Positions 7,252 through 9,898 of a stretch of 9,898 nt of DNA are shown here, in pieces. Made by a program: the position numbers and the translations under genes. The stretch covers positions 1 to 9,898 of the forward strand of contig CANHNT010000053.1 of assembly GCA_947461985.1 (NCBI GenBank), in the 5' to 3' direction. A model generated the notes under the pieces. The model did no database searches and was not told the origin of the DNA. It was given only the letters and a program-made list of their open reading frames with translations. Source of the DNA: Bacteroidota bacterium. GTDB lineage: Bacteria; Bacteroidota; Bacteroidia; Chitinophagales; Chitinophagaceae. Position 1 is the first letter of the stretch; each line of letters starts with the position of its first letter.

Positions 7252-7283
7252 CAAATATAATTTAACATTTTATCATTTTCCAA
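7252..7283 (-). promoter_or_regulatory. Bacteroidota-type promoter for the lipoprotein gene
   Basis: On the minus strand TTG (7281-7283) and TATATTTG (7252-7259, full match to TAnnTTTG) are separated by 21 bases. The -7 box ends 22 bases before the ATG at 7229, giving a leader of roughly 15 bases. Spacing is at the upper end of the usual range. Confidence 0.55.
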
Positions 7284-7295
7284 CGTTTTATAAAT

Positions 7296-7438
7296 TAATA
7301 ATTTATTAATATTTAGATGCTTTTACTTTTTTCGCATTTAAAAACATTTGAAATCAATAAAATATTAGCATGAAAGCAAGTCCTTATTTGATTCATCTTC
7401 AGCAAATTAGATTTAATATAATCGTCTGTTTGAAATAA
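7296..7438 (+). pseudogene. Decayed duplicate of the 3' end of the DUF5683 gene
   Basis: This apparently empty DNA aligns with the last ~140 bases of the DUF5683 gene (about 6565-6708). Shared blocks include TTAGATGC, TCGCATTTAAAAAC and TATTAGCATGAAAGC, and both end in a TGAA(G/A)TAAG stop. By hand I count roughly 70% identity from 7313 to 7438 against 6583 to 6708. There is one added base in a T-run near 7331 and one lost base near 7362, so both copies have the same length. After the second change the frame is restored: the intact gene reads ISMKAIPYFDS...VCLK and the remnant reads ISMKASPYLIH...VCLK, each with 23 codons from ATG to stop. In-frame TGA and TAA codons upstream show it is dead. 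Weaker similarity may reach back to about 7271. No start or N-terminal part is present. Confidence 0.75.
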
Positions 7439-7449
7439 GCTCCTATTTT

Positions 7450-7480
7450 TTTGTGTTCTAAAAAATAAATGATACTTTTG
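7450..7480 (+). promoter_or_regulatory. Bacteroidota-type promoter for the repeat protein gene
   Basis: TTTG at 7450-7453 and TACTTTTG at 7473-7480 (full match to TAnnTTTG) are 19 bases apart, the best-spaced pair in the window. Transcription would start near 7485, leaving a leader of about 24 bases before ATG 7509. No GG-rich ribosome site is seen; the leader is A/T-rich, as is usual in this phylum. Confidence 0.65.
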
Positions 7481-7508
7481 AGTTATCTTAAATGTTAAAC
7501 TCTTAGAA

Positions 7509-9898
7509 ATGAAATTAGTGTATCAAACTATTCAAACAGGTAAAAGAATTATAATGCTGCGAAATTTTTGCATTACTGCTATATTATTAATCCTATTTTC
7601 TTTCAAAATTACAGCCCAGCAAGTAACAATGAATTTTGTATGGTTACCAAATTCTCAAACAAGTACAACAGCAGATTATGCGATTGTAATAAGAAATACT
7701 GGTGCAGTTCCTTTAAAATTTAATGGTATGATCTTAAGAAGTGTAGCGCATACAGTAAATTCAACAATCTTAACAGGAGGTCTTGGAACAATTTCAATGA
7801 GTTGGATATCAGGTTCATCACCAGCAGGTTGGGCAGGTTGGCCGGCGTTGGCAGCACCTACTGGTTATACAGCAGGAACAAGAATTATTAGTTATAGTTC
7901 TAATAATACATTTTTCACAAATGCAACAGCGCCAACAATATCTACAGCTGCAGCAGGAGATACAATTGCACGTTTCCGTATGACAGTTACTGGTGGAACT
8001 TTTGTTTCAGGAACTCAATTTGGATTTGTTTGGGCAACGACAGCAGGAATTATTGCGTATGTAAATGGTGCTACAACAACTACTTCATTAGCAACTTCTG
8101 GTACGAATATCATTAGAAATGTTTCTGCATCTCAACCTTTAAATCCAGTCTCAGATCCAGTCGGAACTATTTCAGGGAATTCAACCGTATGTTCAGGATC
8201 ATCAGCCAATATTGCTGTAGCAATTACAGGAGGAACATCACCTTATACAGTAGTTTATGGAGATGGAACAAGTTCATTCACCGTTAATAATTATATATCA
8301 GGTAGCTCAATTGCAGTATCTCCAAGTACAACATCGACTTACACGATAACATCGGTGAACGGTTTTACATTAAATCATACTGGATCGGCTGCTATTACTG
8401 TAAAATTGCCCAGTTCATCTACAAACACAGCATCGGCTTGTGCGAATGCCTTACCCTATGTTTGGAATGGTCAAAGTTTGACAGTTGGAGGAACATACAC
8501 AAACACACAAGCAGGTGCAAATGGTTGTGATTCGGTGGCTACATTAAACTTAACGGTGAAACAAGCAACTACATCTACAACAAATACGGCAATCTGTGCG
8601 GTAGCATTGCCATACAGTTGGAATGGTCAAATATTGACAGGTGCAGGAACTTATACAAACACACAAGCAGGTGCAAATGGTTGTGATTCAGTAGCCACAT
8701 TAAACTTAACAGTGAAACAACCTACTACATCTACAACAAATAAATCAATCTGTTCGAGTGCATTGCCTTACACTTGGAATGGTCAAAGCTTGACAGTTGC
8801 AGGAATGTACACAAACACACAAGCAGGTGCAAACGGTTGTGATTCTGTAGCTACATTAAACTTAACCGTTAATCAAGCAACTGTACCTACTACATCTACA
8901 ACAAATACGTCAATCTGTTCGAGTGCATTGCCATACAGTTGGAATGGTCAAATATTGACAGGTGCAGGAACGTATACAAACACACAAGCAGGTGCAAATG
9001 GTTGTGATTCAGTAGCCACGTTAAACTTAACAGTGAATCAAGCAACTTCATCTACAACAAATACGGCAATCTGTTCGAGTGCATTGCCATACAGTTGGAA
9101 TGGGCAAACATTGACAGGTGCTGGAACATACACAAAAACACTAACAGGTGCAAATGGTTGTGATTCAGTAGCCACGTTAAACTTAACGGTGAAACAACCT
9201 ACTACATCTACAACAAACACGGCAATCTGTTCGAGTGCATTGCCTTACAATTGGAATGGTCAAACTTTGACAGGTGCAGGAACGTATACAAAAACGCTAA
9301 CAGGTGCAAATGGTTGTGATTCAGTAGCCACGTTAAACTTAACGGTGAAACAACCCACTTCATCTACAACAAATACATCAATCTGTTCGAGTGCATTGCC
9401 ATACAGTTGGAATGGTCAAACATTGACAGGTGCTGGAACATATACAAACACACAAGCAGGTTCAAATGGTTGTGATTCTGTAGCCACGGTAAACTTAACC
9501 GTGAATCAAGCAACTACATCTACAACAAATACGGCAATCTGTTCGAGTGCATTGCCTTACAGTTGGAATGGTCAAACTTTGACAGGTGCTGGAACATACA
9601 CAAAAACACTAACAGGTGTAAATGGTTGTGATTCAGTAGCCACGTTAAACTTAACGGTGAAACAACCTACTACATCTACAACAAACACGGCAATCTGTTC
9701 GAGTGCATTGCCATACAGTTGGAATGGTCAAACTTTGACAGGTGCAGGAACATATACAAAAACGCTAACGGGTTCAAATGGTTGTGATTCAGTAGCCACG
9801 TTAAACTTAACGGTGAATCAGTCAGCAACGACAACAGTGAACACAACAATATGTAATAACTTATTACCTTATAGTTGGAATGGTCAAAGTTTATCAGC
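7509..9898 (+). CDS. Large secreted repeat protein (adhesin-like), 3' end beyond the window
   Basis: One open frame of 796 full codons runs without a stop to the window edge. ATG 7509 gives an export signal with a long n-region; ATG 7554 (residue 16, MLRNFCITAILLILFSF) gives a more ordinary one. Cleavage is likely after ITA or ITAQ (residues 36-37). Residues 39-215 are an unrecognised Thr/Ser/Gly-rich, probably beta-sandwich domain (VTMNFVWLPNSQTS at its start, FRMTVTGGTF and FGFVWATTAGIIAYVNG later). Residues 219-300 look like the Ig/PKD-like modules of Bacteroidota surface proteins (TVCSGSSANIAVAITGGTSPY, then STTSTYTITSVNG). From residue 303 a 52-residue unit repeats ten times. The missing C-terminus would be expected to carry a type IX secretion or gliding-associated sorting domain; this is inference. 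The likely role is cell-surface adhesion or a stalk. Start and frame are well supported; function is not. Confidence 0.9.
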   Translation, partial: MKLVYQTIQTGKRIIMLRNFCITAILLILFSFKITAQQVTMNFVWLPNSQTSTTADYAIVIRNTGAVPLKFNGMILRSVAHTVNSTILTGGLGTISMSWISGSSPAGWAGWPALAAPTGYTAGTRIISYSSNNTFFTNATAPTISTAAAGDTIARFRMTVTGGTFVSGTQFGFVWATTAGIIAYVNGATTTTSLATSGTNIIRNVSASQPLNPVSDPVGTISGNSTVCSGSSANIAVAITGGTSPYTVVYGDGTSSFTVNNYISGSSIAVSPSTTSTYTITSVNGFTLNHTGSAAITVKLPSSSTNTASACANALPYVWNGQSLTVGGTYTNTQAGANGCDSVATLNLTVKQATTSTTNTAICAVALPYSWNGQILTGAGTYTNTQAGANGCDSVATLNLTVKQPTTSTTNKSICSSALPYTWNGQSLTVAGMYTNTQAGANGCDSVATLNLTVNQATVPTTSTTNTSICSSALPYSWNGQILTGAGTYTNTQAGANGCDSVATLNLTVNQATSSTTNTAICSSALPYSWNGQTLTGAGTYTKTLTGANGCDSVATLNLTVKQPTTSTTNTAICSSALPYNWNGQTLTGAGTYTKTLTGANGCDSVATLNLTVKQPTSSTTNTSICSSALPYSWNGQTLTGAGTYTNTQAGSNGCDSVATVNLTVNQATTSTTNTAICSSALPYSWNGQTLTGAGTYTKTLTGVNGCDSVATLNLTVKQPTTSTTNTAICSSALPYSWNGQTLTGAGTYTKTLTGSNGCDSVATLNLTVNQSATTTVNTTICNNLLPYSWNGQSLS
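8415..9898 (+). repeat. Ten tandem 156-bp units coding a 52-residue WNG/GCDS module
   Basis: Units start at 8415, 8571, 8727, 8892, 9048, 9204, 9360, 9516, 9672 and 9828 (last one cut). All complete units are 156 bp except the third, which is 165 bp because of three extra residues (VPT) in its linker. The module reads TSTTNTAICSSALPYSWNGQ, then TLTGAGTYTKTLTGANGCDS, then VATLNLTVKQPT. Invariant points are LPY.WNGQ, Y(T), NGCDSVAT and NLTV. Each unit has two cysteines (positions 9 and 38), probably bonded within the unit. There are two forms: YTNTQAG (units 1-4 and 7) and YTKTLTG (units 5, 6, 8, 9). Similar WNG...GCDS modules occur in large surface proteins of Bacteroidota. Confidence 0.93.

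Noticed and set aside
7230..7508. A small unannotated gene in the gap before the adhesin
   Set aside because: Frames are broken by stops; the only coding-like part is the decayed DUF5683 tail.
9038..9220. Minus-strand open frame of 60 codons in the repeat array
   Set aside because: It is the reverse reading of two 52-residue units and would recur in other units; no independent support.
8415..9898. CRISPR-like regular spacing of repeats
   Set aside because: The 156-bp units are similar over their whole length, keep one reading frame and code for a module; there are no unique spacers.
1..9898. tRNA, rRNA, riboswitch or insertion sequence
   Set aside because: I saw no cloverleaf, no structured leader of known type and no transposase or integrase coding sequence.

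Overview
The window looks like an AT-rich member of the Bacteroidota. The signs are promoter boxes of the TAnnTTTG / TTG type, no purine-rich ribosome binding sites, a DUF2480 start, a GH3 glycosidase fused to a beta-lactamase-like domain, a parA-parB-DUF5683 cluster, and a large secreted protein made of WNG/GCDS repeats of the kind found in surface proteins of this phylum. The order or genus cannot be fixed from this window.

Layout. Positions 1-945 hold two minus-strand genes: the 5' end of a DUF2480-family gene (start at 97) and, upstream of it, a 265-residue exported protein with TPR-like helices and a DUF6624-like C-terminus, apparently started at TTG. Positions 1081-4137 encode a 1018-residue exported bifunctional-looking enzyme (NagZ-type GH3 plus serine beta-lactamase-like domain). 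Positions 4138-4308 carry two adjacent inverted repeats in front of parA. Positions 4309-6708 are a compact operon: parA and parB overlap by 11 bases, and a DUF5683 membrane protein follows 5 bases after parB. A 9-bp bidirectional hairpin terminator (6723-6746) separates it from a convergent small lipoprotein gene (6768-7229, minus). Positions 7230-7508 look empty but hold a decayed copy of the last ~140 bases of the DUF5683 gene, plus outward-facing promoters for the genes on either side. From 7509 to the window edge (9898) one uninterrupted reading frame of at least 796 codons encodes a secreted protein: signal peptide, unrecognised beta-rich domain, Ig/PKD-like domain, then ten units of a 52-residue (156-bp) repeat, the last cut by the edge.

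How the genes work together. ParA and ParB would form the chromosome-segregation and origin-positioning pair; no parS site is visible here. DUF5683 is a common companion whose role is unknown. The GH3/beta-lactamase protein probably acts on peptidoglycan-derived muropeptides or glycans outside the cytoplasm. The lipoprotein and the repeat protein look like accessory cell-envelope genes placed where the housekeeping cluster is interrupted.

The least expected signals are the DUF5683 tail remnant, which makes the lipoprotein gene look like an insert between two copies of that gene's end; the nested block structure of the adhesin repeats (dimer duplication, then trimer duplication, seen at synonymous sites); and two four-unit heptanucleotide arrays, one inside the ParB linker and one over the annotated start of the DUF5683 gene. 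I found no wholly new multi-gene system, no CRISPR array and no RNA gene.
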